This document shows, piece after piece, positions 6,770 to 15,232 of a stretch of DNA of 29,596 bases. The notes beneath the pieces were generated by a model. That model saw nothing but the letters and a program-made list of their open reading frames with translations, was not told the origin of the DNA and did not search any database. Numbering within the stretch: position 1 is the first letter of the stretch; every line of letters starts with the position of its first letter. A program made the translations under genes and the position numbers. This DNA is from JAWLCQ01 sp041687095 (GTDB taxonomy: Bacteria > Planctomycetota > Phycisphaerae > SM23-33): the NCBI GenBank assembly GCA_041687095.1, contig JAWLCQ010000046.1, forward strand, positions 1 to 29,596. Direction: 5' to 3'.

Positions 6770-7873
6770 ATGTCTGACAAGGTCCGTATCGGAGTCATCG
6801 GCGTTGGCCAGATCGGCAAGCGCCACCTGGAGAACTACGCCAACGTCCGCGCCGCCGAAATCGTCGCCGTCGCCGACCTCAACGAAACCGAGGCCCGCCG
6901 CGTCGCCGACCTCCACAAGATCCCCCACGTTTACACCGACTTCCGCAAGCTTCTCGAACGCGACGACATCCAGGCCGTCGACGTCGCCCTCCACAACAAC
7001 CTCCACATGCCCGTGAGCTGTGCGGCCATGCGGGCGGGAAAGAACGTCTACTGCGAGAAGCCCATGGCCGGGGCGTACATCGACGCCAAGACCATGATGG
7101 ACACCGCCGCCGAGACCGGGCGCAAGCTGAGCATCCAGCTCTTCAGCCTCTTCAGCATGGAGACGCGCCTGGCCCGCAAGCTCATCGCCGCGGACCTGCT
7201 GGGCACGCTCTACCATGCCCGCTCGTACGGGTACCGCCGGCGGGGCCGCCCGTTCGTGGACGGGTACGCGTCGGCCCCGTTCGTGCAGAAGGCCACCGCG
7301 GCCGGGGGGGCGCTGTATGACATGGGCGTGTACCACATCGCCCAGGTGCTGTACCTGCTGGGCCTGCCCACCCCCAAGCGGATCAGTGGGCAGGTGTACC
7401 AGGAAATGGACATGGACCCCCGCCGCCGCGAAGTCAGCGGGTTCGACGTCGAGGAACTCGGGACGGGCTACGTGAAGTTCGAGGGCGGGCTCACGCTGGA
7501 CATCATCGAGTCGTGGTCCATCCACATGAACCCCTTCGAGGGCTCCTTCATCGCCGGGTCCAAGGGCGGGCTGCGCCTCAGCCCCCTGAGCTTCCACTCC
7601 CAGTGCTGCGACGCGGCCATGGATTCGACGTTCGACCTCAAGGAGGCGAAGTTCCGCTGGTCGCAGCTCTACGACACGGAGGACGCGTACGATTCGGCGC
7701 AGCACCATTGGGTGGCGGCGCTGCAGAACCGCGTGCCCCTCGAACCCACCGCCGAGGCCGCCCTGCTCACGATGCTCCTCAGCGAGGGCGTGTACCTCTC
7801 GCACCAACTGGGCCGCGAGGTCACGCCCGAGGAGGTCGAGCAGCACTCGGTGTCGACGGCGATTACGCTGTAG
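6770..7873 (+). CDS. Gfo/Idh/MocA family oxidoreductase
   Basis: A 367-residue NAD(P)-dependent oxidoreductase. The Rossmann motif is GVIGVGQIGKRHL (8-20), EKP is at 96-98 (VYCEKPMAG), and the C-terminal domain carries GGALYDMGVYHIAQ with the catalytic-type D-x-G-x-x-H. It is clearly a different subgroup from the protein at 2891-3925. Substrate unknown, likely a sugar, inositol or derivative. ATG 6770 follows AAGGAAC at a normal distance. It reads toward the minus-strand GH20 gene and ends before two hairpins and a terminator. Confidence 0.9.
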   Translation: MSDKVRIGVIGVGQIGKRHLENYANVRAAEIVAVADLNETEARRVADLHKIPHVYTDFRKLLERDDIQAVDVALHNNLHMPVSCAAMRAGKNVYCEKPMAGAYIDAKTMMDTAAETGRKLSIQLFSLFSMETRLARKLIAADLLGTLYHARSYGYRRRGRPFVDGYASAPFVQKATAAGGALYDMGVYHIAQVLYLLGLPTPKRISGQVYQEMDMDPRRREVSGFDVEELGTGYVKFEGGLTLDIIESWSIHMNPFEGSFIAGSKGGLRLSPLSFHSQCCDAAMDSTFDLKEAKFRWSQLYDTEDAYDSAQHHWVAALQNRVPLEPTAEAALLTMLLSEGVYLSHQLGREVTPEEVEQHSVSTAITL

Positions 7874-7885
7874 GGACGGCGGAGT

Positions 7886-7914
7886 TCACCGCGGAGAACG
7901 CAGAGAACGCGGAG
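7886..7914 (+). repeat. Short GCGGAGAAC tandem repeat
   Basis: GCGGAGAAC, GCAGAGAAC and GCGGAGGA follow one another with a 9-bp period, 13 bases downstream of the oxidoreductase stop. It is non-coding. Confidence 0.6.
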
Positions 7915-7921
7915 GAAGACG

Positions 7922-7996
7922 GGATCGCGGACGTTCTTCCGCTCCCGTTTCCCGCGATCCGCTAAGAAAAGATCCGGCCCTATCTCTTCTTAGCGG
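7922..7996. other. Two adjacent hairpins downstream of the oxidoreductase
   Basis: GGATCGCGG (7922-7930) pairs with CCGCGATCC (7952-7960). CCGCTAAGAA (7959-7968) pairs with TTCTTAGCGG (7987-7996). The two stems share bases 7959-7960, so they may compete. A third CGCTAAGAA lies at 8001-8009. There is no U-tract, so this is not a classical terminator. Confidence 0.55.
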
Positions 7997-8040
7997 GGTA
8001 CGCTAAGAAAGCCGCCTTTCTTTGCGCGGAGCGCCCCGAC

Positions 8041-8125
8041 AGACGCCAAATGGCAAGCCCCGACAGGGTGCGAGGCGAGATCACGCCTATGATCCTGTCA
8101 GGGCTTGCCGCTTGGCGTCTTCTTT
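8041..8125 (+). terminator. Long hairpin terminator, GACGCCAAA family
   Basis: The left arm (8041-8067, AGACGCCAAA...GCAAGCCCCGACAGG) pairs with the right arm (8094-8120, CCTGTCAGGGCTTGCC...TTGGCGTCT), followed by TCTTTTT. It lies between the convergent oxidoreductase and GH20 genes and ends 7 bases from the GH20 stop. The U-tract follows only on the plus strand. A related structure is at 26295-26370. Confidence 0.75.
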
Positions 8126-8131
8126 TTCCGG

Positions 8132-9580
8132 CTACTCCCGCTCGGGATTCGTCACCCACGGATACCACCGCTCGCGCGGTTGGAGGCTGATGAACAGCCG
8201 CGACAGTTGCAGCTCCGCGCGCTCCATGCGAACGGAGAGGTCGTCGAAGCTGCGTCCGCCGTCGGGGTTCCAGATGCGTTCGCTCATCGTCGCCAGGCGT
8301 TCGCGGAGGGAGGGGAGTTCTGCGGCGTTGCACTGGCCCCAGGAGCACATCTCGGCGCCCAGGACGGCGGGCGTCGGGTCCACCGTGATGCCCGGGCCGT
8401 ACGCGCCCGAAATCGGCCAGGGGCTCTCCCAGCGGAGGTGGTTCCAGCGGTGGATGGTGCGGGCGGGCCAGCGGAGCGAGTCGTTGCAGACGTACAGCGG
8501 CCGCCACGAGGTGTTGATGACCTCGAACCCGTCTTCCAGCAGATGCTGGGGCAGGCAGTAGTAGCTCTCGAACTCCATGATGGCGATGTCGCGGGGGATG
8601 TGCACCTTGCCCTCGCGGCGGAAGCCCTCCCAGGCGATCGTCCGCTTCCCGCAGCGCTTGACGATGTCGTTCGCCCGCACGAGGAAGTGGCGGTACAGCT
8701 CGTGCTCGTCGTCCAGTCCGTGCTTCTCGCGGTAGGAGCGGCAGTGGGCGCAGGCGGGCCAGGCCTTGGCCTGGCACTCGTCGGCGCCGATGTGGAAGTG
8801 GGGGGTGGTGCGGAAGACGTCGCACATCTCGCGGATGAGCGTTTGGAGGACCTCATAGGTGCTCTCTCGCCCCGGACAGATGTCGTGTACCCCGGGCGGG
8901 TCGCAGGCGACGAGGGAGGGCAGCGCCTGGTTCAGCGCCGTCGAGTGCCCGGGCACGTCGAGTTCCGGCAGCAGCGTGACCCCGCGCTCGGACGCGAACG
9001 CCTCCAGGTCGCGGAGCTGCTCCAGCGTGTAGGACCGCCCGGGCGTGGCGAGCTGCGGGTACGCGGTGGAGGGGAACGTGAACGACTGGTCGTCGGTGAG
9101 GTGCAGGTGGAGGGTGCGGATCTTGTACCAGCGGCACAGGATGATGAGCTTGCGGAGCGTTTCCACCTCGTGCCACTGCCTCGCCAGGTCCACCATCAGC
9201 CCGCGGAAGGGGAGGGCGGGCTCGTCCTTGGCGCATCCGCGGGGCAGGACGCCGAGTTTCGCCCGGTCGCCCAGCATCTGCAGGAGCGTGACGGTCCCGT
9301 CGGCGAGGGCGGGGTACGTCCCGCCGCGCACGGCCGCGAAGTCACCGACGTCTACGACGTTCTGCTCGCCCGCGAGGCTGTCGTCGAGCGTCAGGCCCAC
9401 GTCGCCCGCCCGGGGCGTCCCGGGCACCACCGGCAGGCGGATCGCCGCCAGCAGCTCCAACTCCGTCGCCACGACGTTGGCGAGGGGGGCGAGGGCGTCG
9501 TCGGCGACGACGATCCGCCCGCCCTCCGTCAGTTTCAGCTCGCCCTCGCGCCTCTCGTAGTTCCTGGGGAACGGGATCAT
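8132..9580 (-). CDS. Glycoside hydrolase family 20 beta-N-acetylhexosaminidase
   Basis: A 482-residue GH20 enzyme, expected to remove terminal beta-linked N-acetylglucosamine or N-acetylgalactosamine by substrate-assisted catalysis. An N-terminal GH20b-like domain (1-120) precedes the catalytic barrel. RGLMVDLAR (126-134) is the family entry strand, PELDVPGH is at 205-212, and HIGADEC gives the catalytic Asp-Glu pair D267-E268; most relatives have HxGGDE, so Ala replaces one Gly. No signal peptide is evident, which is unusual for an enzyme attacking external polymers and may mean it acts on imported oligosaccharides. ATG 9580 has AAGG just upstream. It starts 35 bases after the stop of the TPR gene on the same strand, so the two are probably one operon. 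Confidence 0.88.
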   Translation of the reverse strand: MIPFPRNYERREGELKLTEGGRIVVADDALAPLANVVATELELLAAIRLPVVPGTPRAGDVGLTLDDSLAGEQNVVDVGDFAAVRGGTYPALADGTVTLLQMLGDRAKLGVLPRGCAKDEPALPFRGLMVDLARQWHEVETLRKLIILCRWYKIRTLHLHLTDDQSFTFPSTAYPQLATPGRSYTLEQLRDLEAFASERGVTLLPELDVPGHSTALNQALPSLVACDPPGVHDICPGRESTYEVLQTLIREMCDVFRTTPHFHIGADECQAKAWPACAHCRSYREKHGLDDEHELYRHFLVRANDIVKRCGKRTIAWEGFRREGKVHIPRDIAIMEFESYYCLPQHLLEDGFEVINTSWRPLYVCNDSLRWPARTIHRWNHLRWESPWPISGAYGPGITVDPTPAVLGAEMCSWGQCNAAELPSLRERLATMSERIWNPDGGRSFDDLSVRMERAELQLSRLFISLQPRERWYPWVTNPERE

Positions 9581-9615
9581 TATGCCTTCTCTGTGCTGGG
9601 GGGACGGAGGAACTG

Positions 9616-11967
9616 CTACAGCGCATCCGCCCCGGTGGGTTCGGGAACGGCGGGCTGGGAGGCGGGGGAGGCGGGGTTGAGCTGCTGCCACACCCGCTGC
9701 AGGGCGTCCTGCACGGTCTTGCTTTCGGGCGCCAGCACGGCCGCCCGCTCGTACGACGCCCGCGCCTGCTCGTACCGCTCCAGGCCGAACTGCGCCTCGC
9801 CCACCAGGTACCACGCCGTGGCGCTATCGCCGTCGGCGGTGCGGAGGGCTTCGGCGATCTCCAGCACCTGGGCGAACTCGCGGAGGGCGAGGTGGTGGTA
9901 GCACATCTGCGTCGCCACCTCGGAATCCTCGGCGGCCGGACCGTCGTGCATGAGCTTCAGCCACGCCACGCCCTCGCCGTAGCGGTCGTGCTCGTAGAGC
10001 ACGTCCGCCATCGCCAGGCGGACATCGCGGGCGTCCCCGTCCTTGAGGTAGCGGTCGGCGGCCTCCTTCGCCGCCTCCCACTTCCCCAACGCCGACAGCG
10101 ACCGCAGGTACGCGCACATGTCCTCCCCGCTGCGGTGCCCCTCGGCGAACAGGGGGACGTAGACCTCCGCCGCCTCCGCGTGCCGCTCCGCACAGTTCAG
10201 CAGCCACGCCCGCCACGCCCGCACCGCCGCCGTGGACTTCACCGGGGACTCCAGCGCATCGAGCCACGCGAGCCCCTCCGCCTGCTCCCCGAGGTAGTTG
10301 CGCGAGCTGAGCACGTTGGCGATGAAATCCACGTCGCCCGGGTGCAGGCGCACCGCCTGGAGGAAGTACGCCAGGGTCTTGCGGTACTCGCCCGCCCCGT
10401 GGTACTCGAGCCCGATCTGGTTGAGCATGCGGGCCTGCCCCTGCCGCTGCCGCTCGGTCAGCCCCGCGGCGTCCAGGCGGTCCGGGAGGTCCGGGCGAAT
10501 CCGCACGGCGGCCAGGAACTCCTCGGTGAGCGGTTCGAGCCGCGGATTGCCCTTGGCGGCCCACGTCCCCAGCACGTGCGCCCACGCGGGGCCCGCGAGG
10601 ATGCGGAGGCGGAACTCGTGCTCCGTTCCTTCGAGGTCCTGGAGGAGCGTCAGGTCCCGCCCGATGCGGTCACCGTCGCGGAACTCCCGGCGGATCGACC
10701 ACTGGGCCTGCGGGGTCGCCCCCACGCTCGCCAGCGCCATGCGGGTCAGGGCCTTCATGTCGCACCGCTCCTCCCCGTAGCAGACGGCGGCGACATAGCC
10801 CCCGACCTCCTCCCGCGCCTGCCATCCCGACACCTCCACCTCGATGGAGCCCTTCTCCATGTCCAGGTTGCGGATCCAGGGCTTGCCCTTGAGATCGACG
10901 GTGAACCCGAGGGGCTTGGACTCCCACCTGCCCAGGGGGACCTCCGACTCGTCCAGGGCGATCCGGTCGGGGTCGATGAGCGAGAACCGCTCGCGCAGCA
11001 GGCGGGCGGCGTCGCGGATGTCCCGGCGATGGGCGGGATTCCCAAAGGTGATGAGCTGGTAGGCGTACCCGTTATGGATGGCAAGGCAGTGCTCGTAGAG
11101 GATCTTTTGCCCCATCATGGTCGCCTCTGTCTGGAAGCGGACGCAGTCGAGCGGCCCGAGTTTCTCCTCGGTGCGGTTGGAGAAGCGGCAGTCCGTCGCC
11201 TGCGCCTCAAGTAGGGCGTGGCAGAGCTTTTCCAGGTCCTGGGTGGACCCGATCGCGCTGATGCCCAGCCGCTCGGCGATGATGGAAATGACGATCTGGG
11301 GCCGCGGGTACTGCATCATGACCTGCGCATCGGTCTTGATCGTGCCGCGAGGCATGCGGAACCAGGGCTTGCCCGGGGTGCGGAAGCGGAAGTTGAGGTC
11401 GTCGAACGTGAGGGTCGTCCCCTCGCCCGATGGCCTCAGCCTCTCCCCGTCTGCCCCCGTCGTCCCGGAGGGCCCCGAAAGCTCCCTCGCGGTCTCCCGC
11501 AGCCTGGCGAACTGGTCGCCGTAGAAGACCACAAATCCCCAGGCCAGCAGCAGGAACGTCCCCACGACGAGCGCCCACACCGCCATCCCCCGCCCGCCCT
11601 CGTGCCGCTGGCGGTCGTGGACCACGAAGGCGAGGATCCCCAGGATGATCGCCGTCAGGGGCATGGCCCCATAGACGACCGCGGCCAAGACGATCACGAA
11701 CAGTTGCGCCCCGGGCTGCCACACGCCCTCCCCGTCCTGGAGGAGCGTCAGCAGCCCCCCGCCGGTCAGCCCGATCAGCCACGCCAGCAGAGCGAGAGAG
11801 ACGGCGATGGGCCCGAGGCGGTTTATCCCCGGGCGGCCGATCATCTTGGCGCTCTTGAAGAGGCCCACCAGCACCATGACCCCGAGGAACCATGAGCCCG
11901 ACCCCATGGCCAGGGGCAGGGGGGTGCAGGGAAACGACGCGAAAGTGGACGGTTCGATCATCAGCAT
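9616..11967 (-). CDS. Membrane-anchored TPR protein
   Basis: A 783-residue protein. The first 150 residues hold four or five hydrophobic segments (about 23-38, 52-74, 86-116 and 127-149), followed by a linker and a soluble middle region (170-500) with no family I can name. The last 260 residues form tetratricopeptide-like helix pairs (ARMLNQIGLEYHGAGEYRKT; ATAWYLVGEAQFGLERYEQA). It is probably a membrane scaffold for protein interactions. The ATG at 11967 follows AGGAG at 9 bases; a second ATG two codons later (11961) is also possible. The reading frame stays open far upstream, but that part is antisense to the EF-G-like gene. It is divergent from that gene and upstream of GH20. Confidence 0.8.
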   Translation of the reverse strand: MLMIEPSTFASFPCTPLPLAMGSGSWFLGVMVLVGLFKSAKMIGRPGINRLGPIAVSLALLAWLIGLTGGGLLTLLQDGEGVWQPGAQLFVIVLAAVVYGAMPLTAIILGILAFVVHDRQRHEGGRGMAVWALVVGTFLLLAWGFVVFYGDQFARLRETARELSGPSGTTGADGERLRPSGEGTTLTFDDLNFRFRTPGKPWFRMPRGTIKTDAQVMMQYPRPQIVISIIAERLGISAIGSTQDLEKLCHALLEAQATDCRFSNRTEEKLGPLDCVRFQTEATMMGQKILYEHCLAIHNGYAYQLITFGNPAHRRDIRDAARLLRERFSLIDPDRIALDESEVPLGRWESKPLGFTVDLKGKPWIRNLDMEKGSIEVEVSGWQAREEVGGYVAAVCYGEERCDMKALTRMALASVGATPQAQWSIRREFRDGDRIGRDLTLLQDLEGTEHEFRLRILAGPAWAHVLGTWAAKGNPRLEPLTEEFLAAVRIRPDLPDRLDAAGLTERQRQGQARMLNQIGLEYHGAGEYRKTLAYFLQAVRLHPGDVDFIANVLSSRNYLGEQAEGLAWLDALESPVKSTAAVRAWRAWLLNCAERHAEAAEVYVPLFAEGHRSGEDMCAYLRSLSALGKWEAAKEAADRYLKDGDARDVRLAMADVLYEHDRYGEGVAWLKLMHDGPAAEDSEVATQMCYHHLALREFAQVLEIAEALRTADGDSATAWYLVGEAQFGLERYEQARASYERAAVLAPESKTVQDALQRVWQQLNPASPASQPAVPEPTGADAL

Positions 11968-12065
11968 GCCCCGGTTCTCCTGTGGATTCAGGCTGGACCC
12001 ATTGTGCGGGTATGCTACCGTCGGGGCGGGGGAAGAGGAAGGGGGAATCCGGTCGGGAAATCCCC

Positions 12066-12093
12066 TTGCCTCTCTGTTGGGATTGCGTATAGT
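12066..12093 (+). promoter_or_regulatory. Promoter of the EF-G-like/bL28 operon
   Basis: TTGCCT (12066-12071), 16 bp, TATAGT (12088-12093). The predicted transcript starts near 12100, giving a leader of about 87 bases. Confidence 0.55.
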
Positions 12094-12186
12094 AGACGGA
12101 CTTACGAGCTTTATGTCGAGACAGGCGCACAGGCCGTTTCCGGGGTTGGCCCGGGGAGCGGTCCCAAAGATGATTTGGAGAAAGCC

Positions 12187-14229
12187 ATGCCGGTTTCGAA
12201 GCCAGAGGACATTCGCAACATCGTATTCCTGGGGCACGGCGGGTGCGGGAAGACCACGCTCGCCGAGACCATGCTGCACCTCGCCGGGGTCACCGGGCGG
12301 CTGGGCTCGGTGGACGACGGCAGCAGCCACCTGGATTTCACCCCCATCGAGAAGGATCGCAAGCACTCGGTGGACCCGGCGCTGGCGCACCTGGAGCATG
12401 CGGGCAAGTCGGTCGACATCGTCGACGCCCCGGGCTACCCCGACTTCATCGGCGGGGCCATCTCCGCCGCCGCCGGGGCCGACACCGCCGTCGTCGTGGT
12501 CTCCGCAACGGCCGGCATCGAGGTCAACACCCGCCGCCTGTTCCGCCTCGCCCAGGAATCGGGCATGCCCGTCGCTCTCGTCATCAACAAGATCGACGGC
12601 GAGAACGCGGACATCGAGCGGCTGATGAGCGACATCACCGAGACCTTCGGGACCGCCTGCAAGCCCATGAACCTGCCCACCGGGGGCGGCAAGGCCGTCA
12701 TCGACTGCTTCAAGAACGACAGCGGGCAGGCGGACCTCGGCGACGTGGGCGAGGCCCACACGCAGCTCGTCGAGAACGTCATCGAGGCCGATGAGGAACT
12801 CATGGAGGCCTACCTCGGCGGGGAGGAGGTCCCCCCCGACAAACTCGGGTCCGCCTTCGCCAACGCCATGGTCGAGGGCACGACGATCCCCGTGTTCTTC
12901 ACCGCCGCCAAGCAGCAGGTGGGCGTGAAGGAGTTCATGGACGCCCTCGCCGCCTACTTCCCCTCCCCCAAGGACGTGAAGGTCCGCCCCTGCCGCTCCG
13001 GGCCCGCCGCCGACGCCCCCCCCGTCGAGATCGCCGTCGATCCCTCCAAGCCCTTCGTGGGGCAGGCGTTCAAGATCACCGCTGACCCCTTCGTCGGCAA
13101 GCTCGCCTGGGTCCGCATCCTCCAGGGGACGGTGACCCCGGAGACGACCTACACGCTCCGCGACGAGCGGAAGAGCGCCAAGGTCGGCCACCTCTTCAAG
13201 GTGGTGGGCAAGGAGACCAAGGAGGTCAAGCAGGCCGTGGCGGGCGAGATTATCGGCCTGGCGAAGGTGGAGGAGATCCAGTACGGCGACGTGCTGCACG
13301 CGGAGCACGATCCGATGTTCCGCGACATGCTGCCGACCCCCACCCCCATGTACTCCCTCGCCGTCACCCCCAAGAGCCGCGGCGATGAGCAGAAGATCTC
13401 CGAGGCCCTTCACCGCCTCAGCGAGGAGGATCCGACGTTCGCGGCCTCCCGCGACGCCCAGACCGCCGAGACCGTCATCAGCGGCATTGGTGATCTGCAC
13501 CTGCGGATCATGCTCACGAAGATGAAGGAGGGCTTCGACCTCGACGTCGAGACCAAGCCCCCGAAGATCCCCTATAAGGAAACGATCACCGCCCCGGCCG
13601 ACGGGCACCACCGGCACAAGAAGCAGACCGGCGGGGCGGGCCAGTTCGGGGAGGTCTACCTCCGCGTCGAGCCGCTGCCCCGCGGGTCGGGCGTGGAGTT
13701 CGTCAGCGAGCTGTTCGGGGAGTCCATCCCGCGGCAGTTCCTCCCCGCCATCGAGAAGGGCGTCAACGACGTCGTCCACCAGGGCGCGATCGCGGGCTAC
13801 CCGCTCCAGGATATCAAGGTCGCCGTCACCGACGGCAAGCATCACCCGGTGGACTCGAAGGAAGTCGCCTTCCGAACGGCCGGGAAGTTCGCCTTCATCG
13901 ACGCCATCGAGAAGGCCAGGCCCGCCATCCTCGAGCCGATCGTCCACCTCGAAATCACCGTGCCCAACCAGTACATGGGCGACATCGCCTCCGACATCGC
14001 CGGCCGCCGCGGGCGCATCCAGGGCCAGGACGCCCTCCCCGGGAACCTGGTGGTGATCCGGGCCCAGGCGCCGCTGTCGGAAGTGATGCAGTACAATTCC
14101 CAGCTCCGCTCCGTTACGGGCGGGCAGGGCAGCTATACGATGGAGTTCAGCCACTACGAGCCCGTGCCGGGCAACGTCCAGGCGCAGATCGTGGCGGCCT
14201 CGACCAAGAAGAAGGAAGTAGAGGAATAA
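12187..14229 (+). CDS. fusA: Elongation factor G-like GTPase (EF-G2 type)
   Basis: A 680-residue translational GTPase with the EF-G domain order. G1 is GHGGCGKTT (16-24), G3 is DAPGY (80-84) and G4 is NKID (134-137). Canonical EF-G has GHIDAGKTT and DTPGH at these places; the GHGGCGKTT/DAPGY pair is typical of EF-G-like paralogues. The segment equivalent to the switch region reads DGSSHLDFTPIEKDRKHSV, also as in paralogues. Domains III-V follow (GIGDLHLRIM; HRHKKQTGGAGQFGEV; ASDIAGRRGRIQGQD). The catalytic His after G3 is replaced by Tyr84. It may act in translocation under special conditions or in another ribosome step; if no canonical EF-G exists elsewhere it would be the main factor. ATG 12187 has GGAG six bases upstream. 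It is 2 bases from rpmB and is likely translationally coupled to it. Confidence 0.85.
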   Translation: MPVSKPEDIRNIVFLGHGGCGKTTLAETMLHLAGVTGRLGSVDDGSSHLDFTPIEKDRKHSVDPALAHLEHAGKSVDIVDAPGYPDFIGGAISAAAGADTAVVVVSATAGIEVNTRRLFRLAQESGMPVALVINKIDGENADIERLMSDITETFGTACKPMNLPTGGGKAVIDCFKNDSGQADLGDVGEAHTQLVENVIEADEELMEAYLGGEEVPPDKLGSAFANAMVEGTTIPVFFTAAKQQVGVKEFMDALAAYFPSPKDVKVRPCRSGPAADAPPVEIAVDPSKPFVGQAFKITADPFVGKLAWVRILQGTVTPETTYTLRDERKSAKVGHLFKVVGKETKEVKQAVAGEIIGLAKVEEIQYGDVLHAEHDPMFRDMLPTPTPMYSLAVTPKSRGDEQKISEALHRLSEEDPTFAASRDAQTAETVISGIGDLHLRIMLTKMKEGFDLDVETKPPKIPYKETITAPADGHHRHKKQTGGAGQFGEVYLRVEPLPRGSGVEFVSELFGESIPRQFLPAIEKGVNDVVHQGAIAGYPLQDIKVAVTDGKHHPVDSKEVAFRTAGKFAFIDAIEKARPAILEPIVHLEITVPNQYMGDIASDIAGRRGRIQGQDALPGNLVVIRAQAPLSEVMQYNSQLRSVTGGQGSYTMEFSHYEPVPGNVQAQIVAASTKKKEVEE

Positions 14230-14231
14230 TC

Positions 14232-14495
14232 ATGCCTCGCACGTGTGCAGTCACTGGCAAGAAGACGTCGGCCGGGCGTTCCATTACCCGGCGCGGGAAA
14301 GCGAAGTACCTCGGCGGCGTGGGCCGCAAGGTGACGGGCAAGACGAAGCGGAAGTTCCGCCCGAACCTGCAGAAGGTCCGCGCGCTGGTGGACGGCAAGG
14401 TCGTCCGCATCCTGGTCTCGACGAAGGCGATCAAGTCGGGCCACATCGTCAAGCCCCTGAAGCGCAACTACACCCCCGCCGAAGCGGCGGAGTAG
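14232..14495 (+). CDS. rpmB: 50S ribosomal protein bL28
   Basis: An 87-residue basic protein. The start MPRTCAVTGKKTSAGR and the KTKRKFRPNLQKVR and LVSTKAIKSG segments match bL28, a component of the large ribosomal subunit. Most bL28 proteins have about 63-78 residues; here the C-terminal tail (VKPLKRNYTPAEAAE) is slightly longer. It begins two bases after the EF-G-like stop codon with AGAGGA overlapping the end of that gene. A 9-bp GC hairpin follows at 14512-14533. Confidence 0.92.
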   Translation: MPRTCAVTGKKTSAGRSITRRGKAKYLGGVGRKVTGKTKRKFRPNLQKVRALVDGKVVRILVSTKAIKSGHIVKPLKRNYTPAEAAE

Positions 14496-14511
14496 CCCTC
14501 GCGATACCTCT

Positions 14512-14533
14512 CCGCTCCCCTCCGGGGGAGCGG
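14512..14533. terminator. GC hairpin after rpmB
   Basis: CCGCTCCCC (14512-14520) pairs perfectly with GGGGAGCGG (14525-14533) across a TCCG loop. No U-tract follows, so it is either a weak terminator or a dispersed palindrome. Confidence 0.4.
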
Positions 14534-14543
14534 TATGCGCAGA

Positions 14544-14720
14544 GGAACCAGGAACCAGGAACCAGGAACCAGGAACCAGGAACCAGGAACCAGGAGCCAG
14601 GAGCCAGGAGCCGGGAACCAGGAACCAGGAACCGGGAACCAGGAACCGGGAACCGGGAACCGGGAGCCAGGAGCCAGGAGCCAGGAGCCAGGAGCCAGGA
14701 GCCAGGAACCAGGAACCGGG
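14544..14720 (+). repeat. Large heptamer array, GGAACCA family, about 25 units
   Basis: About 25 units of GGAACCA, GGAGCCA or GGAACCG run head to tail with strict 7-bp spacing. Variants are clustered: a run of GGAGCCA units follows blocks of GGAACCA and GGAACCG, as expected from local duplication of units. Because 7 is not a multiple of 3 and the unit has no stop, all frames are open here and read as EPGTRNQ-like peptide; this is not a protein gene. It begins 48 bases after the rpmB stop. Confidence 0.9.
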
Positions 14721-14727
14721 CGCAACT

Positions 14728-14747
14728 CCTCTCCCCCCGGGGAGAGG
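14728..14747. repeat. Perfect GC palindrome
   Basis: CCTCTCCCC (14728-14736) pairs with GGGGAGAGG (14739-14747) over a 2-base centre. It is followed by a G-rich tail (to about 14775). This looks like a REP-type palindrome; no second copy is in the window. Confidence 0.5.
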
Positions 14748-14826
14748 TGCCGAGCGCAGCGAGGCGGTGAGGGGGCGCCCGGAAGACGAGAACGGCCAGG
14801 TGACAACCGGAAGTTAGGACTGGACA

Positions 14827-14875
14827 GGAACCAGGAGCCGGGAACCAGGGATAGGGACAGGGATCGGGAACGGGG
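14827..14875 (+). repeat. Short degenerate heptamer array, GGAACCA family
   Basis: GGAACCA, GGAGCCG and GGAACCA units grade into GGGATA, GGGACA and GGGATC units with a 6-bp period. It lies 106 bases after the main array. Confidence 0.6.
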
Positions 14876-14906
14876 GATTCGCAGCCGGGCTCCACATGGA
14901 AGCGTC

Positions 14907-14945
14907 GGGGGTCTCCTGACCTCGTTGTTCGACACATCTCGACGG
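14907..14945 (-). repeat. Dispersed repeat, inverted partial copy
   Basis: CTCGTTGTTCGACACATCTC matches the reverse complement of the repeat at 41-124 and 15103-15186 with one mismatch. It is preceded by GGTCTCCTGAC, which in the other copies stands in the opposite relation, so this copy is rearranged. The remainder of 14946-15102 has no gene; it holds a GCGGCGGT-TCA-CCGC hairpin near 14995. Confidence 0.6.
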
Positions 14946-15102
14946 GTACATCCCGGCGGGAGGATCCCGGACTCGCGGCGGCATGTGGAGTGCGGCGGTT
15001 CACCGCTGCTTTTCCTCCGCCCCCGTCCCCCCGGGCCGTCGCCTTTGCCGAAGGGTCCTCCGGGAGTCCCTACCGGGACGCACGGAGACGGGTCCTTGTC
15101 GG

Positions 15103-15186
15103 GACGCCTGGAATCCGGCCCCTGCCGCCCCGCGAGGTCCGAGATGTGTAGAACAACGAGGTCTCCTGACCCCCGGCGTCCGGGAG
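15103..15186 (+). repeat. Dispersed repeat, copy 2
   Basis: A near-identical copy of 41-124, including GAGATGTGTAGAACAACGAG and GTCTCCTGACCCCCG. It ends 47 bases before the stop of the L,D-transpeptidase gene. Confidence 0.75.
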
Positions 15187-15232
15187 TCTCGGTGGCCGCT
15201 GCTGTTGATGCCCGGGACCCGGGCGAGGGGAG

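Noticed and set aside
11968..14154. Continuation of the minus-strand open frame of the TPR gene far upstream to 14154
   Set aside because: It is antisense to the EF-G-like gene, has no family features, and the hydrophobic N-terminus with AGGAG before 11967 marks the real start. High GC keeps antisense frames open.
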